Source of the DNA: Chloroflexi bacterium TSY
Lineage (GTDB): Bacteria > Chloroflexota > Anaerolineae > Caldilineales > Caldilineaceae
DNA length: 64,000 bases
Reading direction: 5' to 3'
NCBI GenBank assembly: GCA_019217005.1
Contig: JAHBNG010000070.1
Span: forward strand, 1-64,000
The notes beneath the pieces are model-generated. The model worked only from the letters and a program-made list of their open reading frames with translations. It was not told the origin of the DNA and did not search any database. This document shows, one piece after another, positions 54,510 to 63,821 of this stretch (the first letter of the stretch is position 1; each line of letters opens with the position of its first letter). Made by a program: the position numbers and the translations under genes.

Positions 54510-54771
54510 TAAACGCATTCAGAATCAATTGCGTCGATTGCCAAATCGAGTTCAAAACGAAATAATTGAAATTATCCTTGAATTAGCATCTGATCCTTAC
54601 CCTCTCATCAGTGAACCTTTACGTGATCAATATGATGATCTAAGAAAAATCAAAGTTGATGGCTATCGTATTATCTATAAGGTGAATGAGGCTGACCGAA
54701 CCGTAACAGTTAGCGCTGTAAAACGAAGAGATCGGGACACGTACACAAATATCTATTCCCTTCTGTTTTGA
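54484..54771 (+). CDS. RelE/ParE-family toxin
   Basis: This 95-residue product, MNYKLKQFSKRIQNQLRRLP, then EIIEIILELASDPYPLISEP and KIKVDGYRIIYKVNEADRTV, has the RelE/ParE fold with basic residues and a C-terminal SAVKRRDRDTY motif, the Arg and Tyr of the mRNA interferase type. It pairs with the Phd-type antitoxin at 54210-54509 in the usual antitoxin-first order. A strong terminator follows at once. Cleavage of ribosome-bound mRNA is expected, not shown. Confidence 0.92.
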   Translation: MNYKLKQFSKRIQNQLRRLPNRVQNEIIEIILELASDPYPLISEPLRDQYDDLRKIKVDGYRIIYKVNEADRTVTVSAVKRRDRDTYTNIYSLLF

Positions 54772-54798
54772 GCCGTTGCTTATAACGGCTTTTTTTAT
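54771..54798 (+). terminator. rho-independent terminator of the Phd/RelE operon
   Basis: GCCGTT and AACGGC form a stem around GCTTAT, followed by seven T. It begins right after the toxin stop codon. Confidence 0.85.
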
Positions 54799-54807
54799 AA
54801 CCAACTA

Positions 54808-56132
54808 GTACAGAAAGGCATAAATGATTACATAGATAATTGCAGGAGTTATGTAAACTGGAGGCATCGATAATATCCCAAAGAAGGAGAAAAAGAGATG
54901 CCAGGTCCAGAAGCCGAAAAAATCGAACTAAGCCCAAAAGCGAAAGAAGGTCTAGAGCAGTTAGTCAAGGGGCACACAACGGGCCAACAGATGGTCAAGC
55001 GAGCGCAGATAATTTTGTACGCAGCTGCGGGTAAAGATTCTGGGACAATTAGCCTAGAAGTGGGCGTGTCTCGCAAAACGGTCTTCAACTGGAAAAAAGA
55101 GATGGCTAGCTCTAGAAGCGATACCGCTGGAAGAACTCACAGCGCAAGAGAGGTTGGAAGACCTGCCACGTCCTGGGGCACCGTCCGTAATCACGGCAGA
55201 CCAAAGATGCCAACTGGAAGCCTTGGCCTGTGAATCGCCAGAGAAGTGCGGGCGTCCCATCAGCGAATGGACAGGGCGAGAAATCGCCGACGAACTGGTC
55301 AAGCGAAATATAGTAGAAAGTATCTCACCCAGACATGCGGCGAGGCTTTTAAAAAAGATGCATCAATTCGGCCCCATATGAGTCGCTACTGGCAAAACAC
55401 GCCCAAGGATGAACTCTTTGAGGTGAAGAGCCAAACCATCAATGACCTCTATGCCCGTGCTTCTGAACTGGCGAAGAAGGGTGAACTCGTTGTTTCCAAC
55501 GATGAAAAGACAGGGGTTCAAGCCCTCGAAAGGAAATATCCCGATCGTCCAACTGTCCCTGGCAAAGACCGTCTCATTGAGCATGAGTATATCCGTCATG
55601 GCACCTTAGCCTTCATCCTGACATTCAATGTTGCCTTGGGTGGCATTCTCTGGGTCACTGCTGAACCCACCCGCACCGAGCACGATTATGTTGCACATAT
55701 TCGCCAGATGGTTGAGGCACACCCTCACATCAAACGTTGGCATATCGTGGTTGATAATCTCAACATCCATTGCTCCGAATCTCTTGTTCGCTACGTGGCC
55801 GCTGAGTCGGACATCACCTGTGATCTTGGTGTAAAAGGCAAATCTGGCATCCTCGAATCCATGAAGACTCGTGCCGAATTCTTGTCCCATCAAGAACATC
55901 GCATTGTCTTCTACTATACGCCTAAACATGCTTCCTGGATGAATCAGATTGAAATCTGGATTAGCATTTTGGTCCGTAAACTATTGCGCAAAGGTTCTTT
56001 TCTTTCTCTTGATGACTTACGCAACAAAGTTTTCGCTTTCATTGACTACTACAACCAAACTATGGCTAAACCTTTCCAGTGGACCTACAAGGGCAAGGCT
56101 CTATCTGCGTAATCATTTATGCCTCTTTGTAC
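54808..56132 (+). mobile_element. IS630-family element (second type)
   Basis: Inverted ends GTACAGAAAGGCATAAATGA and the complementary TCATTTATGCCTCTTTGTAC, with TA at both borders (54806-54807 and 56133-56134). Its terminal sequences and transposase differ from the element at 25910. Confidence 0.88.
54898..56112 (+). pseudogene. IS630-type transposase, broken into three frames
   Basis: GAAGGAG precedes the ATG. The first part (MPGPEAEKIELSPKAKEGLE, then DSGTISLEVGVSRKTVFNWK) is the N-terminal helix-turn-helix. From about 55,110 the sequence continues in a second frame ([40 protein letters not shown]) and from about 55,350 in a third that holds the DDE core: [30 protein letters not shown] and [15 protein letters not shown]. 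Each break is a single base. It is inactive as written. Confidence 0.88.
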
Positions 56133-56259
56133 TAGATTTATGGTAAGTGGTGTGGTTGAAGAGATGGGTTTTAGGATGTGAGACTGTTTTCCGTCGAGCA
56201 AGGCCTAGACACGTTGGTCATAGGAGAAACTGTTACCTATTACATTTAGAGGAACCAAA

Positions 56260-57276
56260 ATGACAAATTCTCTAGTGCGAATTGGCTTTGTCGGATGTGG
56301 ACGGCAAGCAACGGCTTCCTGGTATCCCAACTTTGCCACGATTCCCGAGTTAGATCTGACTGCTTGTTGCGACATTCAGGCCGATTTGGCAGAACGCAAT
56401 GCGCGCTTTTTTGGTGCAAAACATTGGTATACCAAGGTTGACGCAATGTTGGATCAGGAAGATTTGGATGCCGTGATCGTGGTCGGCCCGCCCGATATGC
56501 ACTACACGTGCGGCAAGCAAATCCTCGAGGCCGGACTACCGCTGATGATGGAGAAACCGCCGGCGCGAATTCCAGCTCAGGCCGAGGAATTGGTCGAATT
56601 GGCTAAAGCAAAGGGTGTCCTGACACAGATTGGTCACAACATGCGTCACGCGCCTGGTGTTCGTAAATTCAAGGAACTAATGGCCACACCTGAATTTGGG
56701 CAATTGCTCTTTGTCGAAAGCCGCTATTTTATGCCCAGCCCCATGTGGCCCGAAACCTCGGATTATCGCACTGGCTGGACTTATATGATCTTCCAATCCA
56801 CCCATGCCGTTGATCTGGCGCGCCACATCGGTGGCGAAATCACAAGCATCTATGCAGATCATTCGGTTGGTGCCGAAGGGCGCTTCTCCATTGCGTCTGT
56901 TGCCAGCTTCAAGAGCGGTGCCACGGGTACCATTACTCTCACGGGCTGCACGCCCAACTGGACTTGCAAACTCGAAGCGGCTGGCGATGCCCGCGCCCAT
57001 TTACGCTTGGTCGATCTGCATACATTGCATTTCGAGCCGCACACGGATGAAAGCGGTTATGGACCGACCCCTGGAATTCCCGGTCACTACTGGGCGCCCG
57101 CTGTCCGCGACAATGCTGAAAAGCGGGGCGGCTACTGGCACCAAATGCAGGCATTTGCCCATGCCGTTCAGTCCGGCAAAACAAGCGTACCAACACTCTA
57201 TGACGCCTATCGTGCCATGGTGATTTGTGATGCAATGTTAGATAGTATTGAACGCAAAGAGCCGATTGAGGTATGA
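56260..57276 (+). CDS. Gfo/Idh/MocA-family oxidoreductase
   Basis: This 338-residue NAD(P)-dependent dehydrogenase has the Rossmann N-terminus SLVRIGFVGCGRQATASWYP, CDIQADLAERNARFFGAKHW and the family EKP motif in GLPLMMEKPPARIPAQAEEL. The C-terminal alpha/beta domain follows (VDLARHIGGEITSIYAD with the catalytic Asp-His region, ATGTITLTGCTPNWTC). Family members oxidise or reduce sugars, inositols and similar polyols. AGAGGAACC precedes the ATG. It is 54 bases upstream of a PhyH gene and probably cotranscribed with it. Confidence 0.92.
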   Translation: MTNSLVRIGFVGCGRQATASWYPNFATIPELDLTACCDIQADLAERNARFFGAKHWYTKVDAMLDQEDLDAVIVVGPPDMHYTCGKQILEAGLPLMMEKPPARIPAQAEELVELAKAKGVLTQIGHNMRHAPGVRKFKELMATPEFGQLLFVESRYFMPSPMWPETSDYRTGWTYMIFQSTHAVDLARHIGGEITSIYADHSVGAEGRFSIASVASFKSGATGTITLTGCTPNWTCKLEAAGDARAHLRLVDLHTLHFEPHTDESGYGPTPGIPGHYWAPAVRDNAEKRGGYWHQMQAFAHAVQSGKTSVPTLYDAYRAMVICDAMLDSIERKEPIEV

Positions 57277-57329
57277 GCGTGTTGCGTTCTGACAACCAAC
57301 CCCATCGTGATAACTCTGGAGGAACCTTC

Positions 57330-58262
57330 ATGACAAATAATTCTTATCCCCAACCGACTCGTGACCTGGCACTGGCCAAATCACATCTGGACGAATTTGG
57401 CTACTGCATGTTGGCCGAGGCGCTTACCAGTAGCGAAGTAGCGGCATTGCGCACGCGGCTTGAAGAGCAGGCTGCGGCTGAGTTAGAACAAGACCTTGCT
57501 TATAAAGACGGCGGTCCCAATCGGTCGGGCATCAATCAGCGGGTCTGGTTTCTGGTGAACAAAGGACGCGTCTTCCGCGAGTTATTGCTTCATGAGGAAG
57601 TGCGTGAACTTGTCGGACATGTGCTTGGTGACGATTATCTTCTCTCGAGCTTTACAGCCAACATTGCCAACCCAGGAGGCGTGATGACGATGCACACCGA
57701 TCAGTGGTGGATGCCACCACCTGCCAAGCCAGAGAAGACACTGGTGCGGCCTGGGTCGATGACGCGGGAGAGCTTCCGCGGTCATCATGTTGGGGGCGAT
57801 GAGACCATGGACCAGCCGTTGATTGCGCCAGCCGTGGCTTGCAACGTCATGTGGATGTTGTGTGACTTTACGGCAGAAAATGGTGCAACCCGCATTGTGC
57901 CGGGTAGCCACCAAAGCGGTCGTCAGCCAGATCCTGAGTTGGATCAGGATGCCGAGTGGCTTCCCGCAGAGGGATCAGCCGGGACAGCGGTTGTCTTTGA
58001 AGCACGTACTTGGCACAGCACTGGCGCCAATATCTCCGACGCCCCACGCCTGGGTACGCTGAGTTATTTCTGTGCCCCACAATTTCGACAGCAGGAGAAT
58101 CTAGTCCTTGGCACAGCGCCCGAGGTGTTAGAAGATGCACCCCAAGAGCTACTTGATCTTCTTGGATTTAAGCTCTGGCAAGGGTATGGTCGGATTGAAA
58201 GTCCCAAGAGTGAGTATATCGAACGGGGGCAGTATGCATTGGGGGAACTGCGGCCAGCTTAG
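57330..58262 (+). CDS. phytanoyl-CoA dioxygenase (PhyH) family protein
   Basis: This 310-residue oxygenase starts at 57330, where CTGGAGGAACC gives a strong binding site. The N-terminus LDEFGYCMLAEALTSSEVAA is the PhyH opening. HTDQWWMP supplies the HxD pair of the iron site, and the distal His appears in ARTWHSTGANISDAPRLGTL, with Arg for 2-oxoglutarate. ATRIVPGSHQSG is the family loop. It probably hydroxylates a small metabolite in the same catabolic route as the dehydrogenase upstream. Confidence 0.9.
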   Translation: MTNNSYPQPTRDLALAKSHLDEFGYCMLAEALTSSEVAALRTRLEEQAAAELEQDLAYKDGGPNRSGINQRVWFLVNKGRVFRELLLHEEVRELVGHVLGDDYLLSSFTANIANPGGVMTMHTDQWWMPPPAKPEKTLVRPGSMTRESFRGHHVGGDETMDQPLIAPAVACNVMWMLCDFTAENGATRIVPGSHQSGRQPDPELDQDAEWLPAEGSAGTAVVFEARTWHSTGANISDAPRLGTLSYFCAPQFRQQENLVLGTAPEVLEDAPQELLDLLGFKLWQGYGRIESPKSEYIERGQYALGELRPA

Positions 58263-58340
58263 AAGTGCAACGTAGTGTGTGTTGGGCATTGTGATATCAG
58301 CAAAAGACCATAGAGCAGGTCATCGTTTCGACTATTCGTA

Positions 58341-58576
58341 GAACAAACAGCTTGTAAATGGACGTAGGACTTTACCCCGATCTAGTCACGAAGTCTTACC
58401 CCACCTGCTCGAGAGCTTCAAGTCGGTGCGACGAGAACTGACCTGAACAAGCCCGTATTTAGTCGAGCAATTTATGGTACAAATCCTAGTTGCTCACTAC
58501 CTTACTCTGAAAGGGGGGTAAGACTTTGTGACCAAAAGGGGGGAAAGTCCTACGTCCATTTACAAGCTGTTTGTTC
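58341..58576. mobile_element. 236-bp MITE-like element with ~60-bp inverted ends
   Basis: GAACAAACAGCTTGTAAATG, then GACGTAGGACTTTACCCC, at the left is repeated inverted at the right, GAAAGTCCTACGTCCATT... to TTTGTTC, and the pairing continues through GTCTTACCCC. No target duplication is clear, so the exact borders may be a few bases off. The interior has no gene. It lies between convergent PhyH and enolase-superfamily genes, and the rest of that gap holds nothing recognisable. Confidence 0.8.
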
Positions 58577-58675
58577 CGCATCACGAACAAATAACTCATG
58601 CCATCTGGCCGAAACGATGAGTACTGCATGGTTCGGCTGATTACCAACTAACCAAATCTTGATGCTCGTCAGACC

Positions 58676-59824
58676 TTACGGCTTTTTAGGCTGCACTTTC
58701 GATGAATCAACGTTCTTGGCCTTCTCGATTCGATGCGCTTCCACAACATCCCAATTGAGTTGATGACCCAAGCCTGGTCCAGCGGGCAGAATGAGGTGAC
58801 CATCTTCGATTCGTTCGGCTGGTGTCAGTAGATCGGCTCGCCAATCTGCTTCACCCCAGGCATATTCTAAGATATAGAAGTTTGGGATTGTACTGACAAC
58901 CTGAGCTGTTGCCGCGCTAGCCACTGGTCCAGCCGGTTGGTGAGGAGCAACAAGAACCTGATGCATCCGCGCGGCGGCGGCAATCTGTTTCGTTTCCAAT
59001 AGTCCTCCATCATGCTTGACATCCGGCATGAGTACATCGACAATTCGCTCAGTGAGAAAGGGTCGGAAGCCTTCGAGACCAAAGACACTTTCGGCCGAAG
59101 CGATCGGCATGGGTAAGGCTTCGCCGACCCGACGCAAACCGTCTGGATGGCGATGATGTACAGGCTCCTCATACCAGAAGAGGTTGCAATCGATGAGTTC
59201 TTGGCCCACAGCGATTGCTTCTGATGGTTCCATACGGCTATGGCAGTCGATGGCCAATTCTATCTCGTCGCCGATGGCGGCACGCACGGCGCGGACGCGT
59301 GCGACACCGTTCTGCCAAGCGGCTTGCGGCCCTGTTCGCACGTGATTGGGGGCTTGAAGCTCATCAAATGGAGCAATCTTAATGGCCGTAAAGCCTTCGA
59401 CAACAGCTTGTTGAGCAGCTCGGGCAAAGCCTTCTGGTGTTCGGTTTCGAACATGACGGTTGATATTGGCATAGAGTCGTAGACGTTGCCGCATCTCTCC
59501 CCCAAAGAGGGTATGAATCGGCGCATCTAAGTGTTGTCCCAAAATATCCCAGAGAGCTTGTTCGATGGCGCTCAATGCCGTATAGGCAATGCGCCCTCCA
59601 TTTACGCGTGCCAGTTCATGCCAGATCGCTTCAATTTGACGTGGATCACGACCAATCAACCGTTGGGCAAAGCTTTCGAGCACCGATAGGAGAAGCGCGT
59701 CGTTTCCACTATGGCTTGCTTCGCCCAGCCCAGTGATTTCGGTGTCTGTGTGGACGAGCACAAAGATCCAGTCTCCGCGGTGATTGACGTGGACGACAAT
59801 TGGTTCAATTAAATTAATGATCAT
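58676..59824 (-). CDS. enolase-superfamily (mandelate racemase-like) dehydratase
   Basis: This 382-residue enzyme has the capping domain (WIFVLVHTDTEITGLGEASH, YTALSAIEQALWDILGQHLD) and barrel catalytic residues in order: FTAIKIAPFDE (Lys), LAIDCHSRM (Asp), FWYEEPVHHRH (Glu), IASAESVFG (Glu), DVLMPDVKHDGG (Asp) and VLVAPHQPAGP (His). The pattern fits mandelate racemase-subgroup sugar-acid dehydratases. The gene appears complete and single on its strand. A 155-bp MITE sits 39 bases upstream of the start. Confidence 0.92.
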   Translation of the reverse strand: MIINLIEPIVVHVNHRGDWIFVLVHTDTEITGLGEASHSGNDALLLSVLESFAQRLIGRDPRQIEAIWHELARVNGGRIAYTALSAIEQALWDILGQHLDAPIHTLFGGEMRQRLRLYANINRHVRNRTPEGFARAAQQAVVEGFTAIKIAPFDELQAPNHVRTGPQAAWQNGVARVRAVRAAIGDEIELAIDCHSRMEPSEAIAVGQELIDCNLFWYEEPVHHRHPDGLRRVGEALPMPIASAESVFGLEGFRPFLTERIVDVLMPDVKHDGGLLETKQIAAAARMHQVLVAPHQPAGPVASAATAQVVSTIPNFYILEYAWGEADWRADLLTPAERIEDGHLILPAGPGLGHQLNWDVVEAHRIEKAKNVDSSKVQPKKP

Positions 59825-59862
59825 ATCGGTTTCCCTTGAATTGTTTTTCTTGATAGAATGTG

Positions 59863-60017
59863 GGGGTGGTTCATTTTAGCTGGATAGATAGGTTTACACT
59901 TTTAGAAACAGAAAGAACGTTTATATTCTCTGATTTCGCCGGTTCTCAGAGAGAAAACGGTCTCATATAGATTTTTGTCTATATATCAAAAGTGTAAACC
60001 TAATTTTGAACCACCCC
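59863..60017. mobile_element. 155-bp MITE (GGGGTGGTTCA family), copy 4, divergent
   Basis: Length 155 and ends GGGGTGGTTCA/TGAACCACCCC as in the other copies, but about one base in eight differs (e.g. AGCTGGATAGATAGG), marking it as older. AGAATGTG is duplicated at 59855-59862 and 60018-60025. It sits in the promoter region of the enolase-superfamily gene. Confidence 0.92.
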
Positions 60018-60327
60018 AGAATGTGTGATATAATTCCGGCTTTTATAGATTCATAGAAACGGGTTGAACTATCATCCACTGGTTGCGGTGTATGAGGATG
60101 GATGATATGATACGTCGCTGATCTATCGACTACCCCCAGCCGATGGATTTCTATTTTCCCCATAGTTCCGAATGAATATTCGTGCAGATGATTTTCTGTT
60201 CACCATTTAATCATGGATGTGTACCACGAAGTATGTAAATTGAGTCGGTTCTCTGACTAAGCAGTCTCTATTTACACACTTTGGGACACACTGTTTTAAT
60301 CATTGACTCGGCTACTTCGTGTTTATT

Positions 60328-61794
60328 ACCTTATTTTTGCGCAACGGGAAGGGAATTCTATTCGTTGACGCAATAAGAGCCTGATTCTATTCGATCAAAT
60401 TCGTCAAAATGCCGAAAAAAGGATAGCCTCAAAGAAATTCATTAGAGATACCCGATCCAAGGAGGCATTCATGGCAATAGAATTCGGACTAACGAACGAG
60501 ATCAGCAATACTCAGTATGCACCATTAGCTGCGTTGCTGGCACACTACCATCAAGAGAAAGTGCTAACTGCGTTGAAGAAGATCGAAATACCGGTCAAAA
60601 CGTATGAATATACACCAGCAAGTAAGTTGGAACAGGTGCTGGTTAGCATATTATGTGGTTGCGCAACGCTGACTGAGTTCAATACAAAGGTCAGACCAGA
60701 AAGACTCCTTGCGAAAATTTATGGGATGGAGCAGCTTAGTGAGCAATCAAATATGTCTCGTACATTAGACGCCCTAACTCTAATGAATATCGGTAGAGTG
60801 CGGTCAGCGAAATCTGCAAGCCTCTAAGCCAAATACACAACCACGATTGGCGAGGGTTCTTGTGGTTAGACTTTGACCTATCCGGATTACCATGCGGCAA
60901 AAAGGCACAGAAAAGTCAAAAAGGCTATTTTAGCGGCAAAAAAACGCAACGGGACGCCAATTGGTCCGTGTAAGTTCGGTTAAATACCATGAAACGGTTT
61001 GGTCAGACCTCTATCCAGGAGTCAGCATACAGCTCCATCGTTTCAGCCAGCCGTGCTTGCCACGGAAAGTTCATTAGAGTTAGACGAGAAAAACGCGAGC
61101 GAGTCGTCTGGCGCACCGATGGCGGTGCAGGTAGTGAAGAAAATATTCGGTGGCTGCTCAACCGCAACTATCAATTTATGATGAAGGGCAACTCCAACCG
61201 TCGTGCCCATCTGTGGGCGCAACAGGTGACTCGATGGGATCCTTGCGGTGACGTCTTTCTGGCTGAAATTCCATCCCCTATCAAGTTTAATCGCCCTGTA
61301 CGCATTTTTCTCAAAAAAAGAGTGAAAAACGAGCAAATTTGTGTCAGTTACTACATTTCGACCATCAAATTGCCATCCAAGCGTCACTTCATTTCATATT
61401 ATGACAATCGAGGTGCGGCTGAAATCGAACAATTCCGTAATGATAAAATGGGGTTACACTTAGCTTCTCGTCGCAAGACCCTATTTCTAGCTCAAAAATC
61501 TCTTATCCTTTTGGCTGATTTGGCGCATAATTTGATAGGCCATTTCCATCAGCAAGCTCTCGTGGATACTAGATTTGAACCTTTCCGGCAGAAACGAATT
61601 GTTCGAGATCTATTACAAATACCTGGTTTTCTCTCTTTTCAGAACGGCTCACTTTCACGGATTGACCTGCTAAGTTCACATCCTTATTCTCGTGACCTTC
61701 TGATTTGCTTGAAATCCTATCTAGAGGCCGATTAGAAACCCCCTCTAGTTGCATGAACGAATAGAATCACGCTCTCGTTGCGCAAAAATAAGGT
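60328..61794 (+). mobile_element. IS1380-like element
   Basis: Inverted ends ACCTTATTTTTGCGCAACG and CGTTGCGCAAAAATAAGGT bound the unit, with a possible short duplication near ATTA. It encodes a broken transposase. The preceding 310 bases (60018-60327) show no gene. Confidence 0.78.
60471..61735 (+). pseudogene. IS1380-type transposase, frame-broken
   Basis: The first part begins at ATG 60471 after GGAGG (MAIEFGLTNEISNTQYAPLA, then YTPASKLEQVLVSILCGCAT). The frame then stops near 60827, passes through a region in other frames (HNHDWRGFLWLDFDLSGLPC), and resumes with the conserved core: KRHFISYYDNRGAAEIEQFR, NDKMGLHLASRRKTLFLAQK and LADLAHNLIGHFHQQ, typical of IS1380 enzymes. At least two single-base breaks are needed to explain it. 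Confidence 0.8.
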
Positions 61795-61820
61795 ATTAAT
61801 GGTTAATTTGATTCTTACAC

Positions 61821-61896
61821 TTATACTTTGCTCTGTATGAAAACCGTCGTCTGTCTCCCTTGTCGATTTGTCGAAAATTACGGTTTCTATCACAAG
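61821..61896 (-). repeat. dispersed ~77-bp repeat ending GAGCAAAGTATA, copy 3, inverted
   Basis: Read on the minus strand it starts TTGTGATAGAAACCG and ends GGTTTTCATACAGAGCAAAG, like 8032-8108 and 18217-18293. It lies upstream of the aldolase gene. Confidence 0.72.
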
Positions 61897-61938
61897 CGCT
61901 GTATGAATCGTCCCAATCAATTATAATAGAGGAACCTT

Positions 61939-62727
61939 ATGAGAGCGAACAAGCTTCGTGAATTGCTAAACAACAACAAACCAAGTTTATCCACTCATAT
62001 TCATTCAACCTGGCCATCGATTGTTGAAGCGATTGGCTATACGGGGATGTTCGATTATGTTGAGTTTGTGGCTGAATATGCACCGTATGACCTATACGAT
62101 CTGGATAATCTTTGTCGGGCCGCGGAGTTACATGATTTGGGTATGATGATTAAGGTGGACCAAGAACCGAGCCGATTCTATGCACAGCGCGCCATCGGCT
62201 CTGGTTTTCAGAGCGTCTTGTATGCGGACTGCCACAACGTTGCTGAGTCAAAAGCTGCGATTGCAACAGCGCGACCAGATACACCGGAAGATCAGGGTGA
62301 GTTTGGGGTTGGTACACGCCGCCATGCTTATATGGGATATGGTGGAAGCCCGGATTATGTGAAGGCTCTCCAAGACGTTGTTGTGATGCTAATGATTGAG
62401 AAGAAGGGCGCTGTAGAAGAATTGGAGGAAATTTTGGCCTTGCCCGGACTAGATATGGTTCAGTGGGGCGGCTCAGATTATAGCATGAGCGTCGGAAAGG
62501 CAGGCCAACGTGCATCAGATGAAATTATAGAAGTTGAAAAACATGTGATTAAAACTGCATTGAAGATGGGCATCCAACCCCGAGCGGAAATCGGAAAGCC
62601 CAGCGATGCAGAGTATTATCTTGATTTGGGTGTTCGCCACTTTTGTATTGGAACGGACTTTAGTATTCTGTATTCATGGTTCAAGCAAAATGGTGAAGAG
62701 TTGCGTAGACTTGTGGAGGATGCGTAA
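61939..62727 (+). CDS. HpcH/HpaI-family aldolase/citrate lyase-like protein
   Basis: This 262-residue protein follows AGAGGAACC. It shows the family layout: an early substrate segment (KPSLSTHIHSTWPSIVEAIG), a metal-binding Glu region (DYVEFVAEYAPY), IGSGFQSVLYADCHNVAESK, and the later GLDMVQWGGSDYSMSVGKAG and VRHFCIGTDFSILYSWF, which hold the conserved Asp and Gly residues. The family carries out reversible aldol cleavage of 2-keto acids. It lies next to a TerC gene with only five bases between, so the two may be cotranscribed. Confidence 0.85.
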   Translation: MRANKLRELLNNNKPSLSTHIHSTWPSIVEAIGYTGMFDYVEFVAEYAPYDLYDLDNLCRAAELHDLGMMIKVDQEPSRFYAQRAIGSGFQSVLYADCHNVAESKAAIATARPDTPEDQGEFGVGTRRHAYMGYGGSPDYVKALQDVVVMLMIEKKGAVEELEEILALPGLDMVQWGGSDYSMSVGKAGQRASDEIIEVEKHVIKTALKMGIQPRAEIGKPSDAEYYLDLGVRHFCIGTDFSILYSWFKQNGEELRRLVEDA

Positions 62728-62732
62728 ATATC

Positions 62733-63710
62733 ATGGAAGTAACCATCTGGTTTTGGATAGTATTTAATATTGTTGTTGTTGCTTTATTGCTCGTTGACTT
62801 ATTGGTTTTTCAGCGAGATGCACATGCGATTAGCTTAAAAGAGGCCGGTCTTTGGAGTGCATTTTGGATATTCTTGTCATTGGTATTTTGTGGCGGCATT
62901 TATGTATATGCTGGGCAAGTGCCTGCTCTTGAATGGTTAACAGCCTACGTTGTTGAAAAATCGCTCAGCGTCGACAATATTTTTGTCTTCGTGGTGATCT
63001 TCCAATTTTTCAACGTGTCACCAGCTTACCAGCACCGTGTGCTCTTTTGGGGAATTTTGGGTGCCCTGATCATGCGGGCAATCTTTATTCTCGTGGGGGT
63101 GAGCGCTGTCGAACGATTCCCTTGGGTGATTTATCTCTTTGGTGCGTTCTTGATCTACACCGGCATCCGCATGGCGCTCCAACGGGACGATGAGCACATC
63201 GATCTGGAGAACAATTGGATGCTGCGCATGGTGCATCGATTTTTGCCCATGACTTCTGACTACCGTGGAGCGAACTTTTTTGTGCGCGAGAATGGCAAGC
63301 TCTTTGCGACTCCGCTTCTGATGGTCTTGATATTGGTTGAGGGGATCGATCTGATTTTTGCCGTCGACTCAATTCCCGCCGTGATTGCCGTGACGCAAGA
63401 TCGATTTTTGGCCTATACCTCAAATGTGGGCGCTATTTTGGGCTTACGTGCTCTTTATTTCCTCTTGGCTGGCGTTGTGGATAAGTTTCACTATTTACAA
63501 TTGGGTCTGGCGATTATCTTGACCTTTGTTGGTGCCAAGATGCTCACCGAGCCTCTCTTCCATTTCCATGTCCCCGTGACATTTTCGCTGATCTTCATCT
63601 TGGCTGTCTTGACTCTCTCAATTGTGGGATCTCTCATGTTCCCAGCACGGGAAACACATTCAGAAGCGCACCCTGAACCGCGGAAAGAGTTAAGCCCTGC
63701 ATCAGAATGA
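62733..63710 (+). CDS. TerC/Alx-family integral membrane protein
   Basis: This 325-residue membrane protein has about eight transmembrane segments. TerC features are visible: the N-terminal WFWIVFNIVVVALLLVDLLV, then VVEKSLSVDNIFVFVVIFQF with the conserved acidic and Asn residues in the membrane, and FAVDSIPAVIAVTQDRFLAY, the second Asp motif. Such proteins (Alx, MeeF-type) are implicated in manganese export and membrane protein metalation. No yybP-ykoY riboswitch was seen upstream; the gene follows the aldolase closely. Confidence 0.93.
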   Translation: MEVTIWFWIVFNIVVVALLLVDLLVFQRDAHAISLKEAGLWSAFWIFLSLVFCGGIYVYAGQVPALEWLTAYVVEKSLSVDNIFVFVVIFQFFNVSPAYQHRVLFWGILGALIMRAIFILVGVSAVERFPWVIYLFGAFLIYTGIRMALQRDDEHIDLENNWMLRMVHRFLPMTSDYRGANFFVRENGKLFATPLLMVLILVEGIDLIFAVDSIPAVIAVTQDRFLAYTSNVGAILGLRALYFLLAGVVDKFHYLQLGLAIILTFVGAKMLTEPLFHFHVPVTFSLIFILAVLTLSIVGSLMFPARETHSEAHPEPRKELSPASE

Positions 63711-63745
63711 GATGGCGTTTGAGTTTAATAGAGATTGTCATGAAC

Positions 63746-63801
63746 CATGAAGAGCTTGAAGGAATTGAAGAAGAGATAAACAATCCAGCAAGCTCTTCAT
63801 G
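63746..63801. terminator. 13-bp inverted repeat between convergent genes
   Basis: CATGAAGAGCTTG at 63746-63758 pairs with CAAGCTCTTCATG at 63789-63801, after the TerC stop and before the convergent gene at the right edge. Loop of 30 bases, no T-run; termination is plausible but unproven. Confidence 0.5.
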
Positions 63802-63821
63802 ATTGAATGTAAGTTCATCTC

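Noticed and set aside
62620..62735. yybP-ykoY manganese riboswitch before the TerC gene
   Set aside because: Only five bases separate the aldolase stop from the TerC start, leaving no room for the aptamer.
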